64,000 nucleotides of DNA, from assembly GCF_003056725.1 (NCBI RefSeq), contig NZ_QBKZ01000016.1:348119-412118 (forward strand), written 5' to 3'. Origin of the DNA: Mangrovicoccus ximenensis (GTDB lineage: Bacteria > Pseudomonadota > Alphaproteobacteria > Rhodobacterales > Rhodobacteraceae). The translations under genes were made by a program, and so were the position numbers. Shown here piece by piece: positions 28,370 to 38,034 of this stretch. The notes beneath the pieces were generated by a model. That model saw nothing but the letters and a program-made list of their open reading frames with translations, was not told the origin of the DNA and ran no database searches. Numbering within the stretch: the first letter of the stretch is position 1; each line of letters opens with the position of its first letter.

Positions 28370-29188
28370 GACACGCGGCCGCACGCCTCCGCCCAGTCGT
28401 GGACGCGGCGCAGGACGCGGCGCAGGTAGCCGCGCTCGCGCTCGCTGCGGATGTCGCTGTCGATCACGGCAGCATAGAGATCCGCCAGCTCTCCCGCCTC
28501 CGCATGCTGCGGGTCGAACCCGCCCGCCACGGCAGAGAAGCGCAGCGCCACGGCGTGGTGGTAGCGCTGGACGGAGGGGGCCTTGATCCCGCGGCCGAGC
28601 TCCGCGAGATACCAGTCGCGCAGCAGGAGGCAGGCAGGCGTCCACCAGCTGCCGTCGGCAGCCTCCAGGCGCTGCGCCAGGAGGGCGCCCGGATTGCGGC
28701 CGGGCTCAGCGGACAGATCCGTGCCAATGTCAGGCGTCATGCTGGCGAGAACCCGGTTCAGCGCGGCAAAGGACAGGCTGGCCTGCGGGTCGTCCTCCGG
28801 CGCCCCGTCAGGCCCAGGGCCGGGCGCCGCTGCCAGTACTGGAAGCGGCACCGCGTCCGGCACCAGGTCCGGGACGGACCCGAACGCGGCGGACCAGCTT
28901 TCGGGCGTGGGAGAGAAGCTCGGCTGGCGTCCCCGGGCGACCGAAATCGCGGCCCGGTCCATGGCCGGGGCCGTCAGCTCGAGTTCGGCCAGCGCGCCGT
29001 CGATCAGCACGGTCAATGCCAGCGGCGTCGAGCCGAACCCAAGACCCCGTGCGATCAGGCCGGAAATCCCGGCCAGGCTGCCGGCGGCGTCGCGCAGGTC
29101 CGCGAAATCCCCGGCGTCCGGGCCGGCCTCGGTCCAGGCGGCGATCGCCGCAAGGCTGTCCGGGTCCACGAACCAGCGGCGCAGCGCA
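28370..29188 (-). pseudogene. Recombinase-like fragment with core-binding domain
   Basis: A minus-strand frame without a native start or end. It reads FVDPDSLAAIAAWTEAGPDAG, a low-complexity Pro/Ala part, then LLLRDWYLAELGRGIKAPSVQRYHHAVALRF and RGYLRRVLRRVHDWAEACG. The latter is the pattern of the helical core-binding domain of large tyrosine recombinases (R-W.L..L.RG...S..RYH...). No catalytic R-H-R-Y box is present. At the N-terminal side the sequence changes into a plus-strand gene near 29188, at the C-terminal side near 28370. The family assignment is by pattern and moderate. Confidence 0.45.
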
Positions 29189-29189
29189 T

Positions 29190-29641
29190 ACGCCGAGATC
29201 GGCCGCGACGTGCATCCGCGCACGCTGCTCGACGAGATGCTGCGGCTCGGCCTTGCCGAGGCTCCGGGCGAGGAGGTCCGCCTGCTGGCCGGCAGCCTGG
29301 TGCCGAGCCGCGACTCCGCGATGCTGACCGGCTATTATGCCGCCAATCTGGGCGACCATGCCGAGGCGGCGGCGGCCAACCTGCTGGCGGCGCCGGAGCC
29401 GGGGCCGTTCTTCGAGCGGGCGGTGCATTACAACAAGCTGTCGCAAGCGTCGCTCGACGCGCTGGAACGGCTGGCGCGGGACCGGCAGCTGGCGCTGCTG
29501 ACCGAACTCAATGCCGAGGCGCTGCGGCTTCAGCGCCGGGATGCCGGGCAGGGCGGCCCGGCGGGGCGGATCAGGATCGGCGCCTTCGTCTACCGCGAGG
29601 AGGCGGAAGATGAAGGCGCCCGGGGGGAGGAACGGACATGA
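29190..29641 (+). pseudogene. DUF6502-like protein, C-terminal part
   Basis: From YAEIGRDVHPRTLLDEMLRLGLAE onward the frame reads like the DUF6502 proteins of Rhodobacterales. It continues through YYAANLGDHAEAAAANLLAAPEPGPFFERAVHYNKLS and RLARDRQLALLTELNAEALRLQ to the charged tail EEAEDEGARGEERT. The N-terminal DNA-binding-like half is missing. The stop overlaps ATG 29638 of the next short frame (ACATGA). Confidence 0.55.
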
Positions 29642-29700
29642 CGGCCGCTATCGGAGTCCCGGGAGGCCGCCTGGCGCGCGCCGCCCTGATCGGCATGGCC
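29638..29700 (+). pseudogene. N-terminal stump of a secreted protein
   Basis: ATG 29638 overlaps the previous stop and has GGAGGAAC upstream. The product starts MTAAIGVPGGRLARAALIGMAAAAPP, which resembles a signal peptide, and then runs into an unrelated frame. Probably the head of the gene that normally follows the DUF6502 gene. Confidence 0.35.
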
Positions 29701-29709
29701 GCGGCGGCG

Positions 29710-29966
29710 CCGCCGTGCCGGTGCCGTGGTTCGTCTTCGGCTTCCTCGCCATGGCCGTGCTGAACTCCGTCCTGCCCCTGCCCGATCCGGCCCGCGACGC
29801 CGCGGCCGCCGCGACCAGCTTCCTCCTGGCCATGGCCCTGGCCGCGATGGGACTGGAGACCGATATCCGCAAGCTCCGCCGCGCCGGGCTGCGGCCGCTG
29901 GCGCTCGGCTTCCTCGCATGGATCTTCATCTCCGCGGCCGGCCTGGCATTGGTCCTCGTCCTCTGA
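29710..29966 (+). pseudogene. YeiH-family putative sulfate exporter, C-terminal part
   Basis: The frame reads VPVPWFVFGFLAMAVLNSVLP, then ATSFLLAMALAAMGLETDIRKLRRAGLRPLALGFLAWIFISAAGLALVLVL. The AMALAAMGLET segment with three hydrophobic helices is the end of YeiH/UPF0324 membrane proteins (about 330 residues in full). About 75 percent is missing on the N-terminal side. Confidence 0.7.
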
Positions 29967-30034
29967 TCCGCCGGAACGCTTGACCGGAGGCCGCGCCGGT
30001 GGGAGGGCATGGAAGCGCAGACAGGACAGCCGAG

Positions 30035-32047
30035 ATGACCGAGATTCCCTTCCGCCCCCATTCCAGCCACTGGGGCACCTTCCATGCAAGGCAGACCCCG
30101 GAGGGCCTGGAGATCCGGCCCTTCGAAGGCGATCCCGATCCCTCGCCGATCCTCGCCAACATCCCCGCCGCGCTGACCCATCCGGCGCGGCTCACCCAGC
30201 CGCTGATCCGCCGCGGCTGGCTGGAGCGCGGCCCCGGCCCCGATCCGATGCGCGGGCGCGAGGAGTTCGTGGCAGTGCCCTGGGACGAGGCGCTCGACAT
30301 CGCCGCTGCCGAGATGATGCGTCTGGGCGCGGGGCCGGACCTGCCCGAGACGGTCCCCGGGGCTCATGTCTTCGGCGGCTCCTACGGCTGGTCCTCGGCG
30401 GGGCGGTTCCACCATGCGCAGAGCCAGGTCCACCGCTTCCTCAACACCGCCTTCGGCGGCTACGTCGCCTCGGTCGACACCTATTCCTCGGCGGCCGGCT
30501 CGGTGATCCTGTCGATGACTTGGGGCCATCCGATCTCGATGATGATGGAACAGCCCTTCTGGCAGGACATCGCGGAGGAGACCGAGCTGCTGATCGCCTT
30601 CGGCGGCATGCCGGTGCGCAACCTCGCGGTCAGTCCGGGCGGCAACAGCCAGCATGTCGCGCGCCCCTCGCTGAAGGCCGCCGCCGCGCGCGGCTGCCGC
30701 TTCGTTTCGGTCAGCCCGATCGCCGACGACATGGACGAGCTGCCCGGCCTGACCCGGATCGCGCCGCGCCCGGGAACCGACGTGGCGCTGATGCTGGCCA
30801 TGGCGCAGGTGCTGGCCGCCGAGGGCCTGGCCGACCGGGCCTATCTCGACCGCTGCACGACCGGCTATGACCGCTTTCTCGCCTATCTGGACGGGACGGC
30901 GGACGGCACCGCCAAGACGCCGGACTGGGCGGCGGCAATCACCGGCATCCCGGCAGGGACGATCCGCGACCTCTCCCGCAGTGCCGCCGCCCGCCGTACC
31001 CATATCTCGGTCGCCTACGCGCTGCAGCGCGCGCGCAACGGCGAACAGCCGGTCTGGGCAGCGATGGTGCTGGCGGCGATGCTGGGCCAGAACGCCAGGC
31101 GCGGCGGCGGGTTTTCCTACGGGCTCGCCTCGATCGGCAATGTCGGCAAGCCGAAGCTTGCCGTGCCGCTGCCGACCCTGCCGCAGGGCGAGAACCGGTC
31201 TGGCGACTTCATCCCGGTGGCCCGCATCGCCGAGCTGCTGCAGAACCCCGGCAAGAGCTACACCTACAAGGGCGAGACCCGCGACTATGCCGACATCCGG
31301 CTGGTCTACTGGGCGGGCGGCAACCCGTTCCACCATCACCAGCATCTGGACAACATGCGCGCCGCCTTCTCCCGGCCGGACACGGTGATCGTGCATGACA
31401 GCGTCGGCACCGCCTCGGCCCGCCATGCCGACATCGTCTTCCCGGTCACGGTGACGCCCGAACGCGCCGATATCGGCGCCTCGGCCAACGACCCGTTCCT
31501 GATCCCGATGCCGCAGCTGGCCGAACCGATCGCCGGGCCGCGCCATGACTATGACGTGTTCTCCGCACTGTCGGAGCGGCTCGGCTGCGCCGATGCCTTC
31601 ACCGAAGGGCGCAGCGCGGAGGAGTGGCAGGCATGGATGTATGCCCGCACCCGCACGGCGCTGGCCGAGCGCCAGCTGCCTGCACCGGACTTCGCGGAGT
31701 TCATGGAGGGCGGCATCCTCGAGCTGCCGGTCACCGACGCGCCGTCGCGGCTGGCGCTGTTCCATGCCGATCCGGACGCCCATCCGCTGGAGACCCCGAG
31801 CGGAAAGATGGAGATCTACTGCGAGGCCGTCGAGGCCGCGGGCCTGCCGGGCCACCCGGCCTGGATGCCGCCCGAGGAATGGCTGGGCGCCGATCTGGCT
31901 GCGGTGCATCCCTTCCAGCTGGTCGCCAACCAGCCGCGGGGCAAGCTGCACAGCCAGCTCGATTTCGGCGCGGCCTCGATGGCCACGAAGCGCGGCGGGC
32001 GCGAGGTGGCGCGGATGAACCCCGCCGACGGCTGGCGGCGCGGCTGA
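30035..32047 (+). pseudogene. Molybdopterin S/N-oxide reductase (BisC/TorA type), C-terminus cut
   Basis: Large molybdenum enzyme reducing biotin sulfoxide, DMSO or TMAO. The molybdenum ligand serine is in GGSYGWSSAGRFHHAQ (about residue 115). Cofactor-binding segments LLIAFGGMPVRNLAV, WAGGNPFHHHQHLDN and ETPSGKMEIYCEAVE follow. No twin-arginine leader is present, so a cytoplasmic BisC-like role is likely. The family has about 770 residues. Here the sequence follows the family to VARMNPAD, then changes to GWRRG-stop, removing about 100 residues of the C-terminal MGD-binding beta-barrel. ATG 30035 is used; an in-frame ATG at 29999 is possible. Confidence 0.85.
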
Positions 32048-32301
32048 AGCCCGGCCCGCGCGGCGTGGTCCTGGGGGTGCGGCCTTCGGCGATGACGGTC
32101 GGCGGCTCGGATGCGGGGCTGCGCGTCTATGCCTGGGAACCCTTCGGCAAGCACGCGATCATCACCGCCACGCTCGCCGGCACGATGCTGCGGCTCAAGA
32201 CGCCGCGGCTCGACCGGTTCGAGGCCAACCAGGAGATCGCCGTCGGCATCGATCCCGAAGGGATCGTGCTCTTCGACGGGAACACGCGGAGGGCGATCTG
32301 A
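32044..32301 (+). pseudogene. ABC importer ATPase, C-terminal regulatory (TOBE-like) domain only
   Basis: From LKPGPRGVVLGVRPSAMTV to GIVLFDGNTRRAI the frame matches the end of MalK/UgpC-type ATPases: the GVRPxxxxV entry, then a small OB-like domain. Walker A, signature and Walker B are all missing. It precedes a substrate-binding protein and two permeases on the same strand, so it is the remaining end of the native ATPase gene of that importer. Without it the importer needs an ATPase from elsewhere, for example the one at 58.2-59.3 kb. Confidence 0.8.
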
Positions 32302-32364
32302 TGACGGCCCCGCAGGACAACGAGAAAAAACAAGACGTCCAACAGGAACAGGGAAAATCCAGCC

Positions 32365-33762
32365 ATGACTGCGACACTGCACCGACGCAAAGCCGCCCTT
32401 GCGGCGGGACTGAGTGCCCTGGCACTTGCCGCCGCCGGACAGGCCTCGGCCTGGAGCTATGAGGAAGCCGCCAAGCCGTACCAGGGGGTGGAGATCACCA
32501 TCCTCGACGAGGTCACGCCGCTGCAGGAGCAGTTCGCCGGGATCGTCCCGCAATTCGAGGAACTGACCGGCATCAAGGTCAACTACCAGCTGCTGAACCA
32601 TTTCGAGGTGATCAACCGCGGCCAGGCCGACATGCTGTCGGGGCGCGGCGAATACGACGCGGTGATGGCGCACAGCCTGCAGGTCGGGCTCCTGATGGAT
32701 GCCGGCGTGCTGCTGCCGATCGACGGCTATCTCGGCGATGCGGCGCTGACCGATCCGGAATTCGGCCAGGACGACCTGATCGACCCGGCCTTCACGAGCC
32801 TCGCCTTCCAGGGCGGCCAGCAGTATTCGTTCCTCAACTGGAACTACAACATGGTCTACTGGGCGCGCGGCGACCTGCTGTCCGACCCGGGCGAGATGGC
32901 GGCCTTCGAGGATGCCTACGGCTATCCGCTGGCCCCGGCCGAAACCTTCGCCCAGCTGCGCGACATCGCCGAGTTCTTCACACGCGCCGCGGGCGAGACG
33001 CTGGCCGGCGAGACGCTCGGCAGCCCGTTCTACGGCATCGTCATGGAGGGCATGAACGGCGGCGGCACCTATGTGCCGGTCTGGCAGGTCTTCATCAAGA
33101 ATGCCGGCAACGACATCTTCGACGCGGAGGGGCACCCGACCTTCGACAGCCCGGCCGTGGTCAAGGGGCTCGAGACCTGGGGCGACCTGTGGCAGTTCTC
33201 GCCGCCCGGCCAGGCGGAATATTCGCTGATCGACGTGCCGACCGTCATGGGCAACGGCATCGCCGCCCAGTCGATCGCCTATTCCGATTTCGTGCTCGGC
33301 ATCGACCGAGAGGGGTCCTCGGCGCTGCACGGCAAGTTCGTCTACGGCCCGACCCCGGTCTATGGCGAGGAGGACGAGTACCACGCGGCGGGCGAACCCT
33401 CGGGCTATTTCATCTCGAAGCATTCGGAGAACCCCGAGGCGACGTATCTCTTCCTGCAATGGGCCGCCGAGAAGAAGACCCAGGCCGACCTGCTGGCCTC
33501 GGGCGTCGGCGTGCCGGTGCGCGACAGCTCCTGGGCGGAGCTGATGTCGGAGGGCAACCAGCTCAACGGCCTCTATGACGCGATGAAGGCCAGCCTCGAA
33601 GGCATCGAGGCCACCCCGAAGGCGCCGCGCTGGTTCCAGATCTCGGACGTGATGAACCGGATCTTCCAGCAGGTCGGCCTCGGCCAGATGACCGCCGAAG
33701 AGGCCGCCGCCGCGCTGCAATCCGAAGTCACCGCGATCTGCGATCCCTGCCTGCTGCAGTGA
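32365..33762 (+). CDS. ABC transporter substrate-binding protein (carbohydrate type)
   Basis: 465-residue periplasmic binding protein with a Sec signal (AALAAGLSALALAAAGQASA) and a mature part beginning WSYEEAAKPYQGVEITILDE. The pattern of IVPQFEELTGIKVNYQLLNHFEVINRGQADML and WAAEKKTQADLLASGVGVPVR is that of family 1 sugar/glycerol-type solute-binding proteins. A stable hairpin follows before the permease genes. Genes behind encode two permeases, an acetamidase/formamidase and an aldehyde dehydrogenase, so the ligand may be an amide or polyol-like compound rather than a common sugar; this is inference. Confidence 0.9.
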   Translation: MTATLHRRKAALAAGLSALALAAAGQASAWSYEEAAKPYQGVEITILDEVTPLQEQFAGIVPQFEELTGIKVNYQLLNHFEVINRGQADMLSGRGEYDAVMAHSLQVGLLMDAGVLLPIDGYLGDAALTDPEFGQDDLIDPAFTSLAFQGGQQYSFLNWNYNMVYWARGDLLSDPGEMAAFEDAYGYPLAPAETFAQLRDIAEFFTRAAGETLAGETLGSPFYGIVMEGMNGGGTYVPVWQVFIKNAGNDIFDAEGHPTFDSPAVVKGLETWGDLWQFSPPGQAEYSLIDVPTVMGNGIAAQSIAYSDFVLGIDREGSSALHGKFVYGPTPVYGEEDEYHAAGEPSGYFISKHSENPEATYLFLQWAAEKKTQADLLASGVGVPVRDSSWAELMSEGNQLNGLYDAMKASLEGIEATPKAPRWFQISDVMNRIFQQVGLGQMTAEEAAAALQSEVTAICDPCLLQ

Positions 33763-33776
33763 TCCCCTGATCCCCG

Positions 33777-33798
33777 GACGGCGCGTCCCCGCGCCGTC
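33777..33798 (+). promoter_or_regulatory. Intergenic stem-loop between binding protein and permease genes
   Basis: Perfect 9-bp stem GACGGCGCG/CGCGCCGTC with loop TCCC, 15 bp behind the stop of the binding-protein gene and 30 bp before the permease. Such structures stabilise upstream mRNA and lower downstream expression, as in malE-malF. Confidence 0.55.
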
Positions 33799-33827
33799 GC
33801 CTTCCGTCCCATGCCCGGCAGGGAGCC

Positions 33828-34757
33828 ATGACCGAGATTTCCGCCCCATCCGCCGCCGCCGCGGTGCCGACCGATGACGGCTATCACCGCGAAAGCCGCT
33901 GGTATCCCTATGCGCTGATCGCGCCGACCATGCTGACGCTGGCGGTCGTGGCGCTTGTGCCCTTCCTCTACATGGGCTGGATCAGCCTGCACGAGGCCCG
34001 CTACGGCCAGGTCGGCGCCTTTGCCGGGCTGGAGAACTTCCGCAAGCTCCTGTCGGATGCGCGGTTCTGGAACTCGATGTCGGTCTCGGCGCTGTTCGTC
34101 GTCATCGCGGTGCCGATCGAATTCATGCTGGGGCTGATCGGCGCGCTGGTGCTGTCGCAGAAGATCAGGTTCCGCTCGGTGCTGATCCCGTTCCTCTTCA
34201 TCCCCTCGATGATGGCGCCGATCATCGTCGGGCTGGTGTGGAAGACCATGCTGGCGGGCAGCTGGGGCTTCTTCAGCTACAACATCCTCGAACGCTTCGG
34301 CATCCTCGAGGGCGCCTCGGTCTTCGCCTCGCCGGATCTGGCGCTCTACGGGCTGATCTTCGTCGACATCTGGGAATGGACGCCCTTCATGGTGCTGACC
34401 TTCTTCGCCGGCATGCAGGCGCTGCCCGCCAACCCGTTCTGGGCGGCGCAGGTCGACGGCGCGAACCCGGTGCAGATCTTCTTCCGCCTGACCCTGCCGA
34501 TGCTGGCGCCGCTGCTGGTCGTGATCGGGCTGATCCGCACCATCGACGCCTTCAAGGTCTATGACACGATCTACATCCTGACGAATGGGGGGCCCGGCAT
34601 CACCACCGAGAGCCTGTCGGTGCTGGGCTACAAATACACCTTCGATTTCTGGGAGATCGGCACCGCCTCGGCGCTGGCCGTGGTGATCTGGCTGGTCTTC
34701 TTCGTCTTCTGCAACGTCTTCTACCAGATCGCCAAGCGGCGGCTGAACGTGTTCTGA
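33828..34757 (+). CDS. ABC transporter permease (MalF/UgpA type)
   Basis: 309-residue inner-membrane permease with six predicted helices, starting ESRWYPYALIAPTMLTLAVVALVPFLYMGW. The EAA loop is seen as AAQVDGANPVQIFFRLTLPML (about 205-225), the docking site for the ATPase. ATG 33828 follows a GGGAG ribosome site. It forms a heterodimer with the next permease. Confidence 0.92.
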   Translation: MTEISAPSAAAAVPTDDGYHRESRWYPYALIAPTMLTLAVVALVPFLYMGWISLHEARYGQVGAFAGLENFRKLLSDARFWNSMSVSALFVVIAVPIEFMLGLIGALVLSQKIRFRSVLIPFLFIPSMMAPIIVGLVWKTMLAGSWGFFSYNILERFGILEGASVFASPDLALYGLIFVDIWEWTPFMVLTFFAGMQALPANPFWAAQVDGANPVQIFFRLTLPMLAPLLVVIGLIRTIDAFKVYDTIYILTNGGPGITTESLSVLGYKYTFDFWEIGTASALAVVIWLVFFVFCNVFYQIAKRRLNVF

Positions 34758-34767
34758 GAGGCGCCCC

Positions 34768-35592
34768 ATGCACAAGTCCCGCGCCAACAGCCTGATCTTC
34801 ACCACGCTCTCGATCGCCTATGCGGCACTGATCCTGTTTCCGGTCTTCTGGATGTGGAGCTATGCCTTCAAATCCGAGTCCGAGATGTTCGCCCGCCCGA
34901 CGGTCTGGCTGTTCACGCCGACCTTCGAGCATTTCGGCTACATGATCGAGAACGGCTACCACCATTACCTGGTGAATTCGCTGATCGTCTCCGGCGCCTC
35001 GACGGCGCTGGTCGTGCTGATCGGCACGCCCGCCGCCTATGCCTTCGCCCGCTACCGGGACATGAAGTTCCGCGACGACCTGTTCCTTTTCGTGCTGGCG
35101 ACAAGGATGGCGCCGCCGGTCTGCCTGGTCATTCCCTACTACCTGATCTACGCGAAATTCGACCTGCTCGACACCTATCTGGGCCTCGTCATCGCCTATC
35201 TGACCTTCAATCTCAGCTTCTATGTCTGGGTGCTGTCGAGCTTCTGCCGCGACCTGCCGCTGGAGCTGGAGGAGGCCGCGCGGGTCGAGGGCTATTCCCG
35301 CGCCCAGGCCTTCGTGAAGGTGCTGCTGCCGCTCCTGCGTCCGGGGATCACCGCGACCGCCGTGCTGTGCTTCATCTTCGCCTGGAACGAATTCATGTAC
35401 GCCTTCCTGCTCGGCGGGCAGACCGTGAAGACGCTGCCCGTGGGCATCCCCTCGCTCATCACCACGCAAGGGGTGCGCTGGGGCGAGATGGCGATCATCG
35501 GCATGGTCGGCACGCTGCCGGTGATGGTGGTGGTCTTCTTCCTGCAGAAACACATCGTCCGCGGCCTGACCATGGGCGCGGTGAAAGGCTGA
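34768..35592 (+). CDS. ABC transporter permease (MalG/UgpE type)
   Basis: 274-residue partner permease. The N-terminal helix TTLSIAYAALILFPVFWMWSYAFK is followed by the helix pairs of the MalG family and the EAA loop EEAARVEGYSRAQAFVKVLLPLLRPG (about 170-195). It starts 10 bp behind the first permease and ends 3 bp before the acetamidase gene, which makes a continuous operon likely. Confidence 0.92.
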   Translation: MHKSRANSLIFTTLSIAYAALILFPVFWMWSYAFKSESEMFARPTVWLFTPTFEHFGYMIENGYHHYLVNSLIVSGASTALVVLIGTPAAYAFARYRDMKFRDDLFLFVLATRMAPPVCLVIPYYLIYAKFDLLDTYLGLVIAYLTFNLSFYVWVLSSFCRDLPLELEEAARVEGYSRAQAFVKVLLPLLRPGITATAVLCFIFAWNEFMYAFLLGGQTVKTLPVGIPSLITTQGVRWGEMAIIGMVGTLPVMVVVFFLQKHIVRGLTMGAVKG

Positions 35593-35595
35593 GCC

Positions 35596-36543
35596 ATGGC
35601 GCATCACTTCCTTCCCGCCACGCCGGAAACCGTCGCCTGGGGCAGCTTCGACGCCGCCCGCCCGGCCGTGCTGGCCATCGACAGCGGCGACACCGTCACC
35701 TTCGACACGCTGTCGGGCGAGCCCGAGGACATGCCGCCCGAAGGCGAAGGCTGGGAAATCCTGCCGGGGCATCTGGACGTTCACGCGCAATGCCCGCGCG
35801 GCCGCGGCCCGCATTTCCTGACCGGCCCGGTATGGGTGAACGGAGCGGAGCCCGGCGACGTGCTGGAGGTCCGCATCCTCGCCTGCGATCTGCGCGCCAG
35901 CTGGGGCTGGAACGTGGTCGAGCCGCTTCTGGGGACCTTGCCCGAGGACTTCCCCGAGCGGCGGCTCCTGCACATGCCGATCGATCTGGAAGCCAAGACG
36001 GTGAAGACCAGCTGGGGCAAGACCCTGCCGCTCGACCCGTTCTTCGGCATTCTCGGCGTCGCGCCCCCGGCCTCTTACGGCAGGATCAGCACAGCCGAGC
36101 CGCGCGAGCATGGCGGCAACATGGACAACAAGGAGCTGAAAGCGGGCGTCACGCTCTACCTGCCGGTCTGGAACGAAGGCGCGCTCTTCTCCGTCGGCGA
36201 CGGCCATGGCGTGCAGGGCGATGGCGAAGTCTGCCTGACCGCGCTGGAGACCTGCATGACCGGCAGCTTCGAGTTCCATCTGCGCAAGGACCTGAGCCTC
36301 GGCCTGCCGCGCGCGGAACACGCCGACTGGCTGATGACCATGGCCTTCGATCCCGATCTCGATGATGCGGCGAAGACGGCGCTCAGACTGATGATCGACT
36401 GGCTCGAAGCCGATCACGCGATGCACCGGGGCGATGCCTACACGCTCTGCTCGCTGGCCGCCGACATGCGGGTCACGCAGCTCGTGGACGGCAACAAGGG
36501 CATTCACGGCATCCTGCCGAAATCGGCTTTGGGACGCGACTGA
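35596..36543 (+). CDS. Acetamidase/formamidase family protein
   Basis: 315-residue cytoplasmic amidohydrolase that would release ammonia from formamide, acetamide or a related short amide. Family signatures include the N-terminal ILPGHLDVHAQCPRGRGPHFLTGPVWVNGAEPGDVLEV, the central GVAPPASYGRISTAEPREHGGNMDNKEL and VTLYLPVWNEGALFSVGDGHGVQGDGEV. Length is normal. It follows the second permease by 3 bp and precedes an aldehyde dehydrogenase by 15 bp, so transport, deamidation and oxidation seem linked in one operon. Confidence 0.92.
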   Translation: MAHHFLPATPETVAWGSFDAARPAVLAIDSGDTVTFDTLSGEPEDMPPEGEGWEILPGHLDVHAQCPRGRGPHFLTGPVWVNGAEPGDVLEVRILACDLRASWGWNVVEPLLGTLPEDFPERRLLHMPIDLEAKTVKTSWGKTLPLDPFFGILGVAPPASYGRISTAEPREHGGNMDNKELKAGVTLYLPVWNEGALFSVGDGHGVQGDGEVCLTALETCMTGSFEFHLRKDLSLGLPRAEHADWLMTMAFDPDLDDAAKTALRLMIDWLEADHAMHRGDAYTLCSLAADMRVTQLVDGNKGIHGILPKSALGRD

Positions 36544-36558
36544 CACGAGGGAAGAACC

Positions 36559-38034
36559 ATGAACCCGCAGAGCTATGACGAGATCGACGGGCTGAAGCAC
36601 TACAAGCTCTTCATCGACGGTGGGTGGCGCGCCTCTTCGCGCAACGCGCTTCTCGATTGCATCAACCCCGCGAATGGCGAGGTCTTCGCCCGCTGCTACC
36701 AGGCAGGAACGGCCGAGATCGACGACGCGATCGCCTCCTCGGACCGTGCGGCGAAGGAGTGGGGCGCGACGCTGGTTGCCGACCGCGAGATCATGCTCGG
36801 CCGCATCTCCGAGGTGATCGCCGACCGCACCAAGGAGATCCAGGAGCTTCTGATCGAGGAATGCGGCTCGGTCTACGGCAAGGCGCTGTGGGAGATCGAA
36901 TACGTCCAGGACTGCATCCGTGCGGCAGCGGGCGACGTCCGCCATGTAATGGGCGAGACGATGCCGATGACCATGCCGGGCCAGATCGGCATGTCCGTGC
37001 GCCGCCCGCTTGGCGTCATCGCCGGGATCGCGCCCTTCAACTCGCCCTTCCTGCTGTCGATGAAGAAGATCGTCTATGCGATTGCCGCCGGGAACAGCTT
37101 CATCCTGAAGCCCTCCGAGGAAACCCCCGTGTCGGGCGCGGTGATGGCCGATCTCTGCGCCGAGGCGGGGCTGCCTGCCGGCGTGCTGAACGTCATTCCG
37201 GGCGTGCCGGCCGAGGTCGGCGACCGTCTGATGGCGGATCCGCGGGTCAAGATGGTGACCTTCACCGGATCGACCAGGACGGGGCGGCACCTTGCGGTCG
37301 AGGCGGCGAAGAACCTGAAGAAATTCACGCTGGAGATGGGCGGGAAAAGCCCGCTCGTCGTGCTGAAGGATGCCGATATCGACTATGCCGTCGATGCCGC
37401 TGCCTGGGGCGTCTTCCTGCATCAGGGTCAAGTTTGCATGGCGAATTCCAAGGTGATCGTCGAGAAGGAGATCTTCGAGACCTTCCGCGACAAGTTCGTG
37501 GCGAAGACCAAGGGCATAAAGGTCGGCGATCCGCGCGACCCGGAGACCGTGATCGGCCCGCTGATCCGCGCGCGGCAATGCGAGTTCATCGACGGCCATA
37601 TCGGCGATGCCACCGAGAAGGGCGCGACCGTGCTGACCGGCGCCACCCATGACGGGCGCACCTATGTGCCCACCGTGCTGGAAGGCGTGACGCCCGAGAT
37701 GCGGATCTATCACGAGGAAACCTTCGGCCCGGTCGTCTCTCTGATCGCCGCCGAGGACAGCGAGGACGCGCTCCGGATCGCCAATGACACCAGCTACGGC
37801 CTGTCGGCGGCGGTGATCACCAACGACATGCAGAAGGCGATGGATTTCTCGATGCGCATGGAGGCGGGCATGGTCCATGTCAACGACTGCACCATCTCCG
37901 ACGAGCCGCATGTCCCTTTCGGCGGCATCAAGAATTCCGGTTTCGGCCGCGAGGGCGGGCGCTACTCGATGGAGGAGCTGACCGAGGTGAAATGGGTCAC
38001 GATCCAGATGGGCAAGCGCGAATTTTCCTTCTGA
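36559..38034 (+). CDS. Aldehyde dehydrogenase
   Basis: Complete 491-residue NAD(P)-dependent aldehyde dehydrogenase. The cofactor segment IAPFNSPFLLSMKKIVYAIAAGN, loop FTGSTRTGRH, general base in LEMGGKSP and nucleophile in HQGQVCMANSKV are all present, and the C-terminal FGGIKNSGFGREGG closes the active site. Start ATG 36559 with GGGAAG upstream. Operon end: nothing transcribed in the same direction follows for 1.5 kb. The likely substrate is an aldehyde set free from the imported compound; closest family look is to benzaldehyde/vanillin- or salicylaldehyde-type enzymes, which is uncertain. Confidence 0.93.
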   Translation: MNPQSYDEIDGLKHYKLFIDGGWRASSRNALLDCINPANGEVFARCYQAGTAEIDDAIASSDRAAKEWGATLVADREIMLGRISEVIADRTKEIQELLIEECGSVYGKALWEIEYVQDCIRAAAGDVRHVMGETMPMTMPGQIGMSVRRPLGVIAGIAPFNSPFLLSMKKIVYAIAAGNSFILKPSEETPVSGAVMADLCAEAGLPAGVLNVIPGVPAEVGDRLMADPRVKMVTFTGSTRTGRHLAVEAAKNLKKFTLEMGGKSPLVVLKDADIDYAVDAAAWGVFLHQGQVCMANSKVIVEKEIFETFRDKFVAKTKGIKVGDPRDPETVIGPLIRARQCEFIDGHIGDATEKGATVLTGATHDGRTYVPTVLEGVTPEMRIYHEETFGPVVSLIAAEDSEDALRIANDTSYGLSAAVITNDMQKAMDFSMRMEAGMVHVNDCTISDEPHVPFGGIKNSGFGREGGRYSMEELTEVKWVTIQMGKREFSF

